Assembly (NCBI GenBank): GCA_002256245.1
Contig: NKIU01000001.1
Span: 186,001 to 250,000 of the forward strand
Source: Pseudorhodobacter sp. PARRP1
GTDB lineage: Bacteria; Pseudomonadota; Alphaproteobacteria; Rhodobacterales; Rhodobacteraceae
Direction of reading: 5' to 3'
DNA length: 64,000 bases
Made by a program: the position numbers and the translations under genes
The notes under the pieces: generated by a model
Told to the model about the DNA's origin: nothing
Databases searched by the model: none
What the model saw: the letters and a program-made list of their open reading frames with translations, nothing else
Part shown: positions 43,781 to 53,049 of the stretch, in pieces
How the letters are laid out: every line of letters begins with the position of its first letter
How positions within the stretch are numbered: the stretch's first letter is position 1

Positions 43781-44506
43781 TTACGGCTGGCGGTAAAACA
43801 GATGCGAGCCGATGGACGCCGTGCGGGGGAACTGCCGCGACCAAGACGGGCTGACAGCGCGGGTGTGGAAATAGGTGGCACCCGCCGTCAACTGACGCGG
43901 TGCGCCGTCCAGCATGACGCGTGCGATGCGGCCGGCAATCTCGGCAGAACTGCGGTCGGTCATCACGTCTTGCTGACCATCACAGGAATAGGAAAACGCG
44001 CAAGAGCCGCTGCCACGTTGCTGCACGACGCCGCACACCGTCTTGGGATAACGCGGGCTGTCCACACGGTTCAGCACCACCTCGGCCACCGCGAACTGAC
44101 CTTTCAGTGTTTCGCCGCGGCTTTCAAAATAGATCGCGGTTTTCAGGCATTGCCACTGCGCATCACCCGTCGCGGCCGGCTGAGCCATCAGCCAATCGGG
44201 GCTGTAGCTGACCAGAACCGGATTTTGCAACGATGGCTTGTCGCCCGCTTTCTTCTCGGCGGCTTTCGCCACCTTCGTCTTTTGCACGACAGGCGTGACA
44301 ACCTTTGGCCCCATCGCCATCGCCGTCAACTTCCCCTCTGGCAGGGCGTCGAACGCTTGATGTTCTGCCCCAAACAAAGAGGCCATTTGAGATCCCATCA
44401 GCAGGGACGGGTCGTTGGAATGGCTTACCGTCACATCGGCAAAGGCCGCCCCGCTTAGGACGCAAAGCGCCGCAGCGGCACTCGTCCAGGCTTGGTGGAA
44501 GCGCAT
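43781..44506 (-). CDS. Secreted SleB-type cell wall hydrolase
   Basis: A 241-aa exported protein with a signal peptide (MRFHQAWTSAAAALCVLSGA, cleavage near AFA-DV). A variable Lys/Ala-rich linker precedes a C-terminal Hydrolase_2 (SleB) domain at about residues 120-241. That domain contains CLKTAIYFESRGETLKGQFA (catalytic Glu), AEVVLNRVDSPRYPKTVCGV, CAFSYSCDGQ and GATYFHTRAVSPSW. It probably cuts peptidoglycan glycan strands (lytic transglycosylase). It is transcribed alone. Confidence 0.93.
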   Translation of the reverse strand: MRFHQAWTSAAAALCVLSGAAFADVTVSHSNDPSLLMGSQMASLFGAEHQAFDALPEGKLTAMAMGPKVVTPVVQKTKVAKAAEKKAGDKPSLQNPVLVSYSPDWLMAQPAATGDAQWQCLKTAIYFESRGETLKGQFAVAEVVLNRVDSPRYPKTVCGVVQQRGSGSCAFSYSCDGQQDVMTDRSSAEIAGRIARVMLDGAPRQLTAGATYFHTRAVSPSWSRQFPRTASIGSHLFYRQP

Positions 44507-44690
44507 AGATCAGTATCCCAGTCTGTTTCAGCAACGCCGTAAGAGAGCAGCCTCATACGACGAGGGTCTGGCCTAGAGAACGAATCTTGATCGGTCCAGT
44601 CGCGTGGCAAAAATACCACGCGATTCTTGGACAAATGAGCGGATTTCCGCGCAAATTCTTAAAGCGTTAGATGAACTAAGCGGTGCAAAT

Positions 44691-47246
44691 TCATGATATT
44701 GTGGTGGTTTTCCGGATATCCACACGATCGGCCAAGGCCAAATGTGCAGCTGCCAAACGCGCCAAGGGCACCCGATACGGGCTGCAAGACACATAATCGA
44801 AGCCCGCCTTGCGGCAAAAGCCAATCGATTCGGGGTTACCGCCGTGTTCACCACAGATCGAAACGGTCAGGTCTGGTCTGGTCGCGCGACCCCGTTCACA
44901 GCCGATCAGAAGCAACTCCCCCACGCCATCCACGTCAAGTGTGTGGAACGGATCTTCCGGAAACACCCCCTGCTGGACGTAAGTGTTCATGAACCGCCCG
45001 GCGTCATCACGCGACAAACCGTAAGTCATCTGCGTAAGGTCATTGGTGCCAAACGACAGGAAGGCCGCGTGCTGTGCGATTTCGCCCGCGCGCAGGGCAG
45101 CACGCGGGGTTTCGACCATCACCCCCAGTTTGTAATCAAAGTCCACGCCGGTCTTTACCCGCACCGAAGCCGCAACCGCGTCGATGTGGGTCTTGACCAG
45201 TTCAACCTCGCGCCGTGCTGACACCAGCGGGATCATGATTTCCGGCACCACTGGCGCGCCCTTGCGGGCAATCTCGACAGTGGCTTCAAAAATCGCCTGT
45301 GCCTGCATGGCGTAGATTTCGGGAAGCACCACGCCAAGGCGCACACCGCGCATCCCCAGCATCGGATTGAACTCGGCCAAAGCCTCGGCACGGCGGGTCA
45401 CTTCGGAGAGCGGGCGGTCCAGCGCCTCGGCCAATTCGCGCAGACCCTCGCGAGAGTGCGGCAGAAACTCGTGCAGAGGTGGATCAAACAGGCGGATGCA
45501 GACCGGCAGGCCCGCCATGATCTCGAACAGTTGTACAAAATCGGCGCGCTGCATCGGCAGCAACCGCGCCAACGCCGCCGCGCGGTCTTTCGACGTGTCG
45601 GCAAAGATCATCTCGCGCATCACCACAAGACGGTCTTCGTCAAAGAACATATGCTCGGTCCGGCACAAGCCAATACCCTGCGCCTCAAACTGCCGCGCTG
45701 TCGCCGCATCGGCGGGGGTGTCGGCGTTGGCGCGGATGCCAATGTCACGGAAGCTGTCAGCCCAGCCCAGCAGTTTGCGGAAAGCATCGTCCAGCGCAGG
45801 CGCCAACATCTCGGCAGCCCCCGCGAGCACATCGCCCGTGGTGCCATCGACGGTGATCAGATCGCCCTCGCCGAACACCCGGCCATCGGCGGCGACAAGA
45901 CGTTTCTCTTTGGCATCCAGCCGCATCCCCGACGCCCCCACGACGCAGGGCACGCCCAAACCGCGCGCAATCACCGCGGCGTGGCTGGTCACACCACCGC
46001 GTTCGGTGACAACGCCCACCGCCGCGTGCATGCCGCGAATATCCTCGGGCGCGGTTTCGCGGCGCACCATGATGCAAGGCTCGCCCCGCGCTGCACTGGC
46101 CTGGGCGGCTTGCGAGGTGAACACGATCCGCCCCACAGCAGCGCCGGGGCTGGCGGCAATGCCCTTGGCAAACACATCGCGCGCGGCGCGCATATCGACC
46201 TGCGGGTGCAACAGTTCCGACAACGCGCGGGGCTCCACCCGCAGCACGGCCTCTTCCCGGCTGATCACGCCATCATCGGCCAAAGCCACCGCAATCTTCA
46301 GCCCCGCGCGGGCCGAGCGTTGCACTTTGATCGCATCCAGCACCGACAGTTTGCCGTCCTCGATGGTGAATTCGATCTGCATTTCCTCGCGCAGTTTTTG
46401 CCTGCACACCGCGCCGTGGCGGATCAGATCGGCAAAAATCTCGGGCGCGATGTCTTCCAGCGACGGGCCGCGCTTGTCGCGGGTGAGGTAAATCGCTTCG
46501 GTTTTTTTCAGCGCGTCGCGGCCCTGAGATTGGCCCAGATACCGCCCCTTCACCAAGGGCAGGCCCGTTACCGGATCAATGAACTGCATCACGCCCGAGC
46601 CGGAAATCCCCTGCCCGATGCCCTGCGCCATTTCTTGCACCACAAGCCCCAAAGCCGCCTCGACCGGAGCACCTTTGGCTTGCCGCAGCAGGCGGGCGGA
46701 GGTGCCTTCCCATGCACGCGCCATGCTGCGCAGGACTTCCGAAAGTTGCTGTGCGGGGTCTTCGGGGAAGGGTTCTTCCATTTCGCGTTCGTAATGCCGC
46801 AGCGCGTCGCGCAGGCTGTCGGCGTTGGTCTTGCCTGAATCGAACATATCAGGATCAAGTCGGGCGACATGGGTGGCATAGGCTTGCACAAACCGCAGGT
46901 AAAGCGCATCCGCCGCTTCTCGCCCGTTCGACTCGATCAGCCGTGCGTGCTGTGCTGCGTTCATGCCGATGTTCAGCACCGTGCCGGGGCCGCCCCAATC
47001 GGGGTTCTCGGGCGAGGGGCGCACCGAGATCAGCGGCACCGGGCCGAAATGCGACAGGATGGCCTTGGCATTGACCGCATGACCCGAGGCAATCGCCCGC
47101 ACCGTCTGCGCCGGAAGGGCGACGGTTTCCGGCACCGGCAGGTCCAGCCGCACCAGCCGTTGCAGGCATTTCGCCCGCCAGCCATGCGCCTCGCGGCGGA
47201 TGTCGGCGCTGGGGGTGATCTCGGCGAATTCGGCGATTTTCTGCAC
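44691..47246 (-). CDS. ppdK: Pyruvate phosphate dikinase-like protein with a divergent ATP-grasp N-terminus
   Basis: An 851-aa PEP-synthesising enzyme family member. The phosphohistidine domain (GGVTSHAAVIARGLGVPCVV, about residue 425) and the PEP/pyruvate barrel (GIGLCRTEHMFF, LSFGTNDLTQMTYGLSRDDA, SICGEHGGNPESI with catalytic Cys) are intact. The N-terminus differs from classic PPDK. The GGKGxNLxEM nucleotide loop is replaced by AHGWRAKCLQRLVRLDLPVP, and VRPSPENPDWGGPGTVLNIG stands at the usual VRSGAxxSMPGMMDTxLNLG. Start is GTG with AAAGG. It is downstream of glyS. It could be a PPDK with altered nucleotide use. Confidence 0.88.
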   Translation of the reverse strand: MQKIAEFAEITPSADIRREAHGWRAKCLQRLVRLDLPVPETVALPAQTVRAIASGHAVNAKAILSHFGPVPLISVRPSPENPDWGGPGTVLNIGMNAAQHARLIESNGREAADALYLRFVQAYATHVARLDPDMFDSGKTNADSLRDALRHYEREMEEPFPEDPAQQLSEVLRSMARAWEGTSARLLRQAKGAPVEAALGLVVQEMAQGIGQGISGSGVMQFIDPVTGLPLVKGRYLGQSQGRDALKKTEAIYLTRDKRGPSLEDIAPEIFADLIRHGAVCRQKLREEMQIEFTIEDGKLSVLDAIKVQRSARAGLKIAVALADDGVISREEAVLRVEPRALSELLHPQVDMRAARDVFAKGIAASPGAAVGRIVFTSQAAQASAARGEPCIMVRRETAPEDIRGMHAAVGVVTERGGVTSHAAVIARGLGVPCVVGASGMRLDAKEKRLVAADGRVFGEGDLITVDGTTGDVLAGAAEMLAPALDDAFRKLLGWADSFRDIGIRANADTPADAATARQFEAQGIGLCRTEHMFFDEDRLVVMREMIFADTSKDRAAALARLLPMQRADFVQLFEIMAGLPVCIRLFDPPLHEFLPHSREGLRELAEALDRPLSEVTRRAEALAEFNPMLGMRGVRLGVVLPEIYAMQAQAIFEATVEIARKGAPVVPEIMIPLVSARREVELVKTHIDAVAASVRVKTGVDFDYKLGVMVETPRAALRAGEIAQHAAFLSFGTNDLTQMTYGLSRDDAGRFMNTYVQQGVFPEDPFHTLDVDGVGELLLIGCERGRATRPDLTVSICGEHGGNPESIGFCRKAGFDYVSCSPYRVPLARLAAAHLALADRVDIRKTTTIS

Positions 47247-47335
47247 TGCGGCACCTTTACTTTGCGGGTGCAGGATACACAGGGCGGGCGGCGTGGTGCA
47301 AGCATTGTCGGGGCGGAGTGGGGGCTAGCCCCCTA

Positions 47336-47366
47336 GCCTGTGTTTTCCAGAATGGAAAACACAGGC
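47336..47366. repeat. 14-bp perfect hairpin between glyS and ppdK
   Basis: GCCTGTGTTTTCCA, a GAA loop and TGGAAAACACAGGC form a perfect stem. A second palindrome, GGGGGCTAGCCCCC (47320-47333), is adjacent. It lies 35 bp past the glyS stop on the minus strand. No U tract follows, so this may be a transcript-stabilising or Rho-linked structure. Confidence 0.7.
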
Positions 47367-47399
47367 CTACCCCCAGAGTATTTATGCCAAGATGAAGGG
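47367..47399 (+). repeat. GTATTT...GATGAAG intergenic element, copy D
   Basis: CCCCCAGAGTATTTATGCCA followed by AGATGAAGGG, immediately after the glyS stop. It closely matches copy B (5388-5420, opposite strand). Confidence 0.65.
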
Positions 47400-47400
47400 C

Positions 47401-49683
47401 CTAACCTTCGATTTTGGTCAGATCGGCCACGCCCGAGCAGATGGCGCGGATGCGGTGCAGCAGGTTCAGGCGGTTGCGGCGGATGATCGGGTTATCCGAA
47501 TTGACCTGAACGGCGGTGAAAAAGGCGTCGATCGGGGCGCGGAGGCTTGCCATCGCGGCCATGGCGGCGGCAAAATCTTCGCTGCGCATGGCCGGGGTGA
47601 TCTGGGCTTCGGCGGTGTCGAGGGCTGCGAACAGGGCGCGTTCTTCGTCGGTTTCGGCGAATTTCGGGTCGGCACCGTAGGAGTATTCCACGCCATCTTT
47701 GGCTTCCGCTTGGGTTAGGATGGTGTTGGCGCGTTTGAAGCCGGCCAACATGTTCGGGCCGTCTTCGGTTTTCAGGAAGGCGGCGAGCGCCTCGGCACGT
47801 TTGACCAGAAGGGTGAGGTCATCATTGCCGGGCATGGCAAGGCAGGCGTCGATCACGTCATGGCGGATGCCTTGATCTTTCAGGAAGACTTTCAGGCGGT
47901 CGTGGAAGAAGGCGAGGAGGTCGGAGCTTACAATGTCAAAGTTTATACTTTTTCCATCGAAAAGTGGATGGTTTTCGCCAAATGCCGTTTCCAATTTCAA
48001 ACGATCCGTTGCCCAGTCGTGAAGAGCCTCAATTCGTTTCTCTACATTCTTCGATTTTAGCTTGGGTAGCGCATTGCCGGAAGCAAGCGCTCGGAACAAC
48101 TCTTCCCCAACCAATGCGTCGACCTTTGAAACTTCAGCCAAGTAGTCAAAGGTAAAGCGACGGACGCTGGCGTCGGCCAAGAATTGAAAAAGACCGAAGT
48201 TATTGCCGTTCCCCAACACCAACCGAATAACCCCCAACGCCGCCCTGCGCAGGGCAAACGGGTCTTTGCTCCCGGTGGGCTTTTCGTCGATGGCCCAGAA
48301 GCCCGTCAGGGTGTCGATCTTGTCGCCTAGGGCTACGGCGACGGAAACGGGGTCGGTGGGGATGGTGTCGCCTTCGCCCTTGGGTTTCCAGTGATCGCGG
48401 GCGGCGAGGGCCACCGCTTCGGGCAGGCCAGCGGCGCGGGCGTAATACATGCCCATCAGGCCTTGCAGTTCGGGGAATTCGCCGACCATGGCGGAGCGGA
48501 GATCGGCTTTGGCGAGTTTGGCCGCTTGTTCGGCGAGGTCAGCATCCGCGCCGACCAAGGGGGCGATTTCCCGGGCAAGGGCTGCGATGCGGGCGATGCG
48601 GTCGGCTTGGCTGCCCAACTTGTTGTGGAAGGTGACGGATTTCAGACCATCCAGCCATTCCGTCATGCCCGCTTTCGCCACGCGCAGATCGTTTTCCCAG
48701 AAGAATTTCGCATCCGACAGCCGCGCCGACAGCACCTTCTGGTTGCCCTTCAGGATCGTCTCGCCGTGGTCGGCGGTTTCGGTATTCGCGACGGTGATGA
48801 AGCCTTCAATCCGACCCGTTTTCGGATTGCGCACCGAGAAGAACTTCTGGTGTTCCTTCATGGAAGTCTGCAAAACCTCGGGCGGTAGCGACAGGAATGC
48901 ATCGGCAATCCGCCCCATCAGCGGCACGGGCCATTCGACAAGGCCAGCGACCTCGGCCAGAAGGCCTTTGTCTTCAACTACTTCCCAGCCCGCCGCAAAG
49001 GCAAGGTTCTGCGCACCTTGCCAGATCGCGGCTTCGCGCTCGGCACTATCCAGCACGACATGGGCGCGTTTCAGTTTCACCGCGTAATCGTCAAACCCCG
49101 TGACCGCAAAGCGGGCGGGTGCGAGGAAACGGTGGCCGCAGGTGGTGTTGCCCGCAACAATACCGTCCACCGCAACCGGCACAACCTGCGCGCCGGCTTC
49201 ATCCGACAGCAGGCACAGGATAGAATGCAGCGGACGCACCCACCGCAACGCCCCTGCCCCCCAACGCATCGACTTCGGCCAAGGGAAGCTGCGGATCGTC
49301 GCCTCCAACACCTCGGCAATGATCACCCCAGCCGCACGACCGGGCTTTTCGACCACGGCATACAGCGTCTCGCCTTTTTTATCGGCGCGGCGTTCCAACT
49401 GATCCAGCGTCAGACCTGTCGCGCGCAAGAAGCCCTCGATCGCGGCAGGCGGAGCCGACGCACTCGGCCCTTTGCGTTCCTCGCGCACGGGTTTGCTTTC
49501 CGCCGACAGCCCTTCAACCGAGAGCACCAGACGGCGCGGGGTGGAAAACGCGCCAGCAGAGGCATAGGTCAGCCCAGCCTCGACCAAGCCATTGGTGATC
49601 AGGGATTTCAGGTCTTCGCGGGCGCGGGCCTGCATCCGGGCCGGGATTTCCTCGGAGAAAAGCTCAATCAGCAGGTCGGACAT
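47401..49683 (-). CDS. glyS: Glycine-tRNA ligase beta subunit
   Basis: A 760-aa beta subunit of the heterotetrameric bacterial GlyRS, needed for tRNA binding. It begins MSDLLIELFSEEIPARMQAR. TMKEHQKFFSVRNPKTGRI-like and FHNKLGSQADRIARIAALA are typical. The C-terminal anticodon region includes FHDRLKVFLKDQGIRHDVID and VQVNSDNPIIRRNRLNLLHR. It is longer than the usual length of about 690-700. The extra residues map to a lower-GC patch at about residues 480-580. The ATG directly follows the DUF6446 stop. Confidence 0.97.
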   Translation of the reverse strand: MSDLLIELFSEEIPARMQARAREDLKSLITNGLVEAGLTYASAGAFSTPRRLVLSVEGLSAESKPVREERKGPSASAPPAAIEGFLRATGLTLDQLERRADKKGETLYAVVEKPGRAAGVIIAEVLEATIRSFPWPKSMRWGAGALRWVRPLHSILCLLSDEAGAQVVPVAVDGIVAGNTTCGHRFLAPARFAVTGFDDYAVKLKRAHVVLDSAEREAAIWQGAQNLAFAAGWEVVEDKGLLAEVAGLVEWPVPLMGRIADAFLSLPPEVLQTSMKEHQKFFSVRNPKTGRIEGFITVANTETADHGETILKGNQKVLSARLSDAKFFWENDLRVAKAGMTEWLDGLKSVTFHNKLGSQADRIARIAALAREIAPLVGADADLAEQAAKLAKADLRSAMVGEFPELQGLMGMYYARAAGLPEAVALAARDHWKPKGEGDTIPTDPVSVAVALGDKIDTLTGFWAIDEKPTGSKDPFALRRAALGVIRLVLGNGNNFGLFQFLADASVRRFTFDYLAEVSKVDALVGEELFRALASGNALPKLKSKNVEKRIEALHDWATDRLKLETAFGENHPLFDGKSINFDIVSSDLLAFFHDRLKVFLKDQGIRHDVIDACLAMPGNDDLTLLVKRAEALAAFLKTEDGPNMLAGFKRANTILTQAEAKDGVEYSYGADPKFAETDEERALFAALDTAEAQITPAMRSEDFAAAMAAMASLRAPIDAFFTAVQVNSDNPIIRRNRLNLLHRIRAICSGVADLTKIEG
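47941..48240. other. Lower-GC patch with atypical codons inside glyS
   Basis: By my count these 300 bases are about 49% GC (146 of 300), and the first 60 are 37%, against 60% or more on either side. The encoded stretch (FLADASVRRFTFDYLAEVSK, LKSKNVEKRIEALHDWATDR, ENHPLFDGKSINFDIVSSD) uses codons rare elsewhere here (AAA, TTT, ATA, GAA). It keeps the reading frame and joins normal glyS on both sides. A horizontally acquired insert or a recombination tract is the simplest reading. Confidence 0.7.
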
Positions 49684-50178
49684 TTATGGCTCCGCTACAG
49701 GAGAAATCTGGTGCCACGCATAGGCGCGGCCATCGGGGAAAACCGCGACAACGCGGTCGATGACTGGATCGCTGGGCTTGGCCTGCGTGACATTGGCTTC
49801 GGACAGAAAGGCAATCGCCTCGCCCTTCTCCAGCGCCTCGCCAATCGCATCAGCGTCAAAACAACCAAACCACGCGGGCGCGATCAGCGGCGTGGGCTTG
49901 TCGTAGATCTTGTAGGTTTCCGTCAGCATTGCCTGGCTGAGCGGGGTGTGGAAACAGGCGCGGTAGCCCAAGGGCGAGGCTTCGGCGGTGATGCCTTCGA
50001 TCTGATCCACCAGAATCGGCTCGGGCTGACCGGATTCGATCAGCGTCAGTTCGATCTCGGCCCCCTTCTGGAAACTGGCGGGGATATAGTTGGTATCTTC
50101 TTGCAATTTCAGATACATAGCGATGCCCGCAAGGGCCGCGACGATCACGATGAAACCCGCGACATATTTGCCATTCAC
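49684..50178 (-). CDS. DUF6446 family membrane-anchored protein
   Basis: A 164-aa protein with an N-terminal transmembrane anchor ([20 protein letters not shown]) and a soluble, probably periplasmic domain. That domain includes [20 protein letters not shown] and the Cys pair GYRACFHTP and [10 protein letters not shown]. It matches the family found between glyQ and glyS in Rhodobacterales; its function is unknown. The start is a GTG overlapping the glyQ stop (GTGA), and the stop abuts the glyS ATG. It is therefore tightly co-translated with both synthetase subunits. Confidence 0.83.
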   Translation of the reverse strand: MNGKYVAGFIVIVAALAGIAMYLKLQEDTNYIPASFQKGAEIELTLIESGQPEPILVDQIEGITAEASPLGYRACFHTPLSQAMLTETYKIYDKPTPLIAPAWFGCFDADAIGEALEKGEAIAFLSEANVTQAKPSDPVIDRVVAVFPDGRAYAWHQISPVAEP

Positions 50179-51113
50179 TGTGCAACCTCTGCGTCTTGGC
50201 CCGCAGGCGTCAACCGGAACGCATCGGCGCATTTCTTCGCCAGTGCGCGGACGCGGCCGATATAGGCTTGGCGTTCGGTGACGGAAATCACCCCGCGCGC
50301 GTCGAGCAGGTTGAACAGGTGGCTGGCCTTGATGGTCTGATCATAGGCGGGATGCGCCATGATGATCTGCTTGCCGTTCTTTGGATCAACGGGGGGGAAA
50401 TCGAGCAGGCGCTGACATTCGGCCTCGGCATCCTCGAAATGCCGCAGCAGTTGCGCGGTATCGGCACCGTCGAAATTGTGGCGCGAATATTCTTCCTCGG
50501 TCTGCCGGAAGATATCGCCATAGGTCAGCGGGATCGGCGACTGCGGGTCGTTGAACGGCATGTCCATGACGTGATCGACGCCGAGCACATACATCGCCAG
50601 ACGCTCCAACCCGTAGGTGAGTTCGCCCGAGACGGGTTTGCAATCATGGCCGCCGACTTGCTGGAAATAGGTGAACTGCGACACTTCCATGCCGTCGCAC
50701 CAGATCTCCCACCCCAGACCCCAAGCGCCAAGGGTCGGGGATTCCCAATCATCCTCGACAAAGCGGATATCGTGCAGCGAGGCGTCAATGCCGATGGCGG
50801 CCAGCGAGCCGAGATAGAGGTCTTGCAGGTTCGGCGGCGAGGGTTTGATGATAACCTGATATTGGTAGTAGTGCTGTAGGCGGTTGGGGTTTTCGCCATA
50901 GCGCCCATCGGTGGGGCGGCGCGAGGGCTGCACATAGGCAGCCGCCCAAGGCTTCGACCCCAAGCTTCGCAAGGTGGTCGCGGGGTGAAAGGTGCCTGCG
51001 CCCACTTCCATATCATAGGGTTGCAACACCGCGCAGCCTTGTGCGGCCCAATAATTCTGCAAGCGCAGGATGATTTCCTGAAAGCTGCGGGGGGCTTTGG
51101 GGGCATCAGCCAT
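50175..51113 (-). CDS. glyQ: Glycine-tRNA ligase alpha subunit
   Basis: A 312-aa catalytic class II synthetase subunit. Signatures: [77 protein letters not shown] and [13 protein letters not shown]-like motif 2 ([20 protein letters not shown]). I start at [11 protein letters not shown], with AAGAGG upstream; the track ORF runs too far. It is the first gene of glyQ-DUF6446-glyS. Confidence 0.97.
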   Translation of the reverse strand: MADAPKAPRSFQEIILRLQNYWAAQGCAVLQPYDMEVGAGTFHPATTLRSLGSKPWAAAYVQPSRRPTDGRYGENPNRLQHYYQYQVIIKPSPPNLQDLYLGSLAAIGIDASLHDIRFVEDDWESPTLGAWGLGWEIWCDGMEVSQFTYFQQVGGHDCKPVSGELTYGLERLAMYVLGVDHVMDMPFNDPQSPIPLTYGDIFRQTEEEYSRHNFDGADTAQLLRHFEDAEAECQRLLDFPPVDPKNGKQIIMAHPAYDQTIKASHLFNLLDARGVISVTERQAYIGRVRALAKKCADAFRLTPAGQDAEVAQ

Positions 51114-51138
51114 GACGGACCTCTTGAAATGTTGCCAC

Positions 51139-51167
51139 TCCATAGGCAAGAGGCAGCCAAGGGTCAA
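51139..51167 (-). promoter_or_regulatory. Likely sigma-70 promoter for glyQ
   Basis: On the minus strand TTGACC, 17 bp, then TATGGA, close to the housekeeping consensus. The predicted start of transcription is about 20 bp before the glyQ ATG. Confidence 0.5.
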
Positions 51168-51266
51168 TGCGGCGCTTGAATTGTGGGGCGAAAGCGTGTG
51201 CATCTGCGGGGTGCTCTGCTAGGTTCGCCGCATGAGTGCGTTGCGAAAACGAGATGGGACGGTTCT

Positions 51267-53042
51267 ATGAGAGTTTGGATGGTTTTGCTGGCAGTGCTGG
51301 CGGTGCTTGGGTTCAGCGAAGTTGCGATGGCGCAACAGCAAGCCTGGGTTCAGGTGGAAGCACAGCCCAGTCTGGCCGAAGCCGAGGCGCGGGCGCGCGA
51401 TTATGCCGCAGAATTTCCCAACGTGGCCGGGTATCAATTGTCGTCGGGTTGGTATGCCATCCTGCTTGGCCCCTACGCGCCCGAGGCCGCGGCGGGCGCG
51501 CTGGCTGACTTGCGCCGCAGTGGCGTTATCCCGCGCGACAGCTTTGTGACCGATGACGCGACCCACCGCCAGCAATTCTGGCCCGTTGGGGCGATGGCCG
51601 GGCAACCCGCCCTTGCAACCGATCCGTCCGTGGCTGACCCGGCTGTGGTTGATCCGGTGGTGGTTGATCCGGTCGCGCAGCCCCAGACGCCCGCTGTAGA
51701 TGTGCGGCCTGCCGAGGAAACCGTGCGCGAAGCGAAAGCTTCGGAAGCCGCGCTGGATGCCGACGGCCGCAAAGCCTTGCAAACCGCGATGGCATGGTAT
51801 GGCTTTTACGAGGGTGGCATTGATGGCGCATTCGGCCCCGGCACCCGCAACTCGATGGCGGCTTGGCAAGAGTCGAACGGGTTCGAGCCGACGGGCGTAT
51901 TGACCACCACGCAACGCGAGGCGCTGGTGATGAACTATAAGGCTGATCAGACCGAGTTTGGCTTTGAAACCGTTTCCGAGCCAGAAGCCGGGATCGAGAT
52001 TACGCTGCCGATGGCCTTGCTCCAGTTCGACCACTACGAGCCGCCCTTCGTGCATTACGCCGAGAAAGCCAATTCCGGCCTGCGGGTGATCCTGATTTCC
52101 GAACCGGGCAATCAGGACAGTCTTTCGGGTCTCTATGACATCCTGCAGACCCTGGAAGTGGTGCCGGCCCAAGGCGAGCGGAGCAAAACCGACAAAAGCT
52201 TCACCATCAACGCGGTGTCTGACAAGGTGCAAAGCTATGCCTATGCCGAGGCCAAGAACGGTATGGTGAAGGGGTATCTGGTGGTCTGGAATCCGGCCGA
52301 TGCCGAAAGGATGAGCCGGATCTTGCCCGCGCTGAAATCCAGCTTCCGCGGCGTGGGCGACAAGGCATTGGACCCCGGTCTTGTGCCGATGGATGAGGCA
52401 ACCCGCTCGGGCCTGCTCGCGGGCATGGAAGTGAAGCTGCCGAAGCTGTCACGCTCGGGCTTTTTTGTCGATGCCAAGGGCAGCGTTGTCACCACGGTTG
52501 AGGCTGTGGCGCAATGCGGCCGGGTGACGATTGATCGCGCGACCGAGGCGCGGGTGGTGGCGCAGGATCAGGCCAGCGGGCTTGCGATCTTGCAGCCCAC
52601 GACCCCGCTTGCCCCGCGCGCGTTCGCGCAGTTTGCGGGCGGTTCGGTGCGGCTGGGGTCGGAAGTGGCGGTGGCGGGCTATTCCTACGAGGATAAGCTG
52701 CCCGCCCCCGTGCTGACCTTTGGCACGCTTGAGGAAGAAAAGGGCCTGAACGGTGAGGCCGGGTTGTCGCGTCTGGCGGCCCCTGTGTTGCCCGGCGATG
52801 CGGGCGGGCCGGTGCTCGACGGCACCGGTGCGGTGCTGGGGATGCTGCTGCCTGCCGCCGTCAAGGGTGCCAAATTGCTGCCCGATGGCGTGGCTTTTGC
52901 CGCACAAGCCGGGGTCGTCTCGCAAGCTTTGACGGCCGCAGGGATCACGCCCAGCATGGCCACCTCGACCGATCTGGCCACGCCTGATGCCTTGAATGCG
53001 GCGGGGTTGGGGATGACGGTTCTGGTGTCTTGCTGGGAATGA
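51267..53042 (+). CDS. Secreted SPOR / peptidoglycan-binding / trypsin-like pseudo-protease
   Basis: A 591-aa exported protein: signal peptide (VWMVLLAVLAVLGFSEVAMA), a SPOR-like repeat (AWVQVEAQPSLAEAEARARD, GWYAILLGPYAPEAAAGALA), a VVDPVVVDP repeat, and a PG_binding_1 domain (LQTAMAWYGFYEGGIDGAFG PGTRNSMAAWQ). A middle domain follows, then a chymotrypsin-fold C-terminus from about residue 395. The catalytic positions are all changed. VVTTVEAVAQC stands where TNAHVV is expected, SGLAIL where xDLAxL is expected, and GDAGGP replaces GDSGGP. It is probably a non-catalytic sensor or scaffold at the cell wall. It is divergent from glyQ. Confidence 0.82.
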   Translation: MRVWMVLLAVLAVLGFSEVAMAQQQAWVQVEAQPSLAEAEARARDYAAEFPNVAGYQLSSGWYAILLGPYAPEAAAGALADLRRSGVIPRDSFVTDDATHRQQFWPVGAMAGQPALATDPSVADPAVVDPVVVDPVAQPQTPAVDVRPAEETVREAKASEAALDADGRKALQTAMAWYGFYEGGIDGAFGPGTRNSMAAWQESNGFEPTGVLTTTQREALVMNYKADQTEFGFETVSEPEAGIEITLPMALLQFDHYEPPFVHYAEKANSGLRVILISEPGNQDSLSGLYDILQTLEVVPAQGERSKTDKSFTINAVSDKVQSYAYAEAKNGMVKGYLVVWNPADAERMSRILPALKSSFRGVGDKALDPGLVPMDEATRSGLLAGMEVKLPKLSRSGFFVDAKGSVVTTVEAVAQCGRVTIDRATEARVVAQDQASGLAILQPTTPLAPRAFAQFAGGSVRLGSEVAVAGYSYEDKLPAPVLTFGTLEEEKGLNGEAGLSRLAAPVLPGDAGGPVLDGTGAVLGMLLPAAVKGAKLLPDGVAFAAQAGVVSQALTAAGITPSMATSTDLATPDALNAAGLGMTVLVSCWE

Positions 53043-53049
53043 TCTGGCT

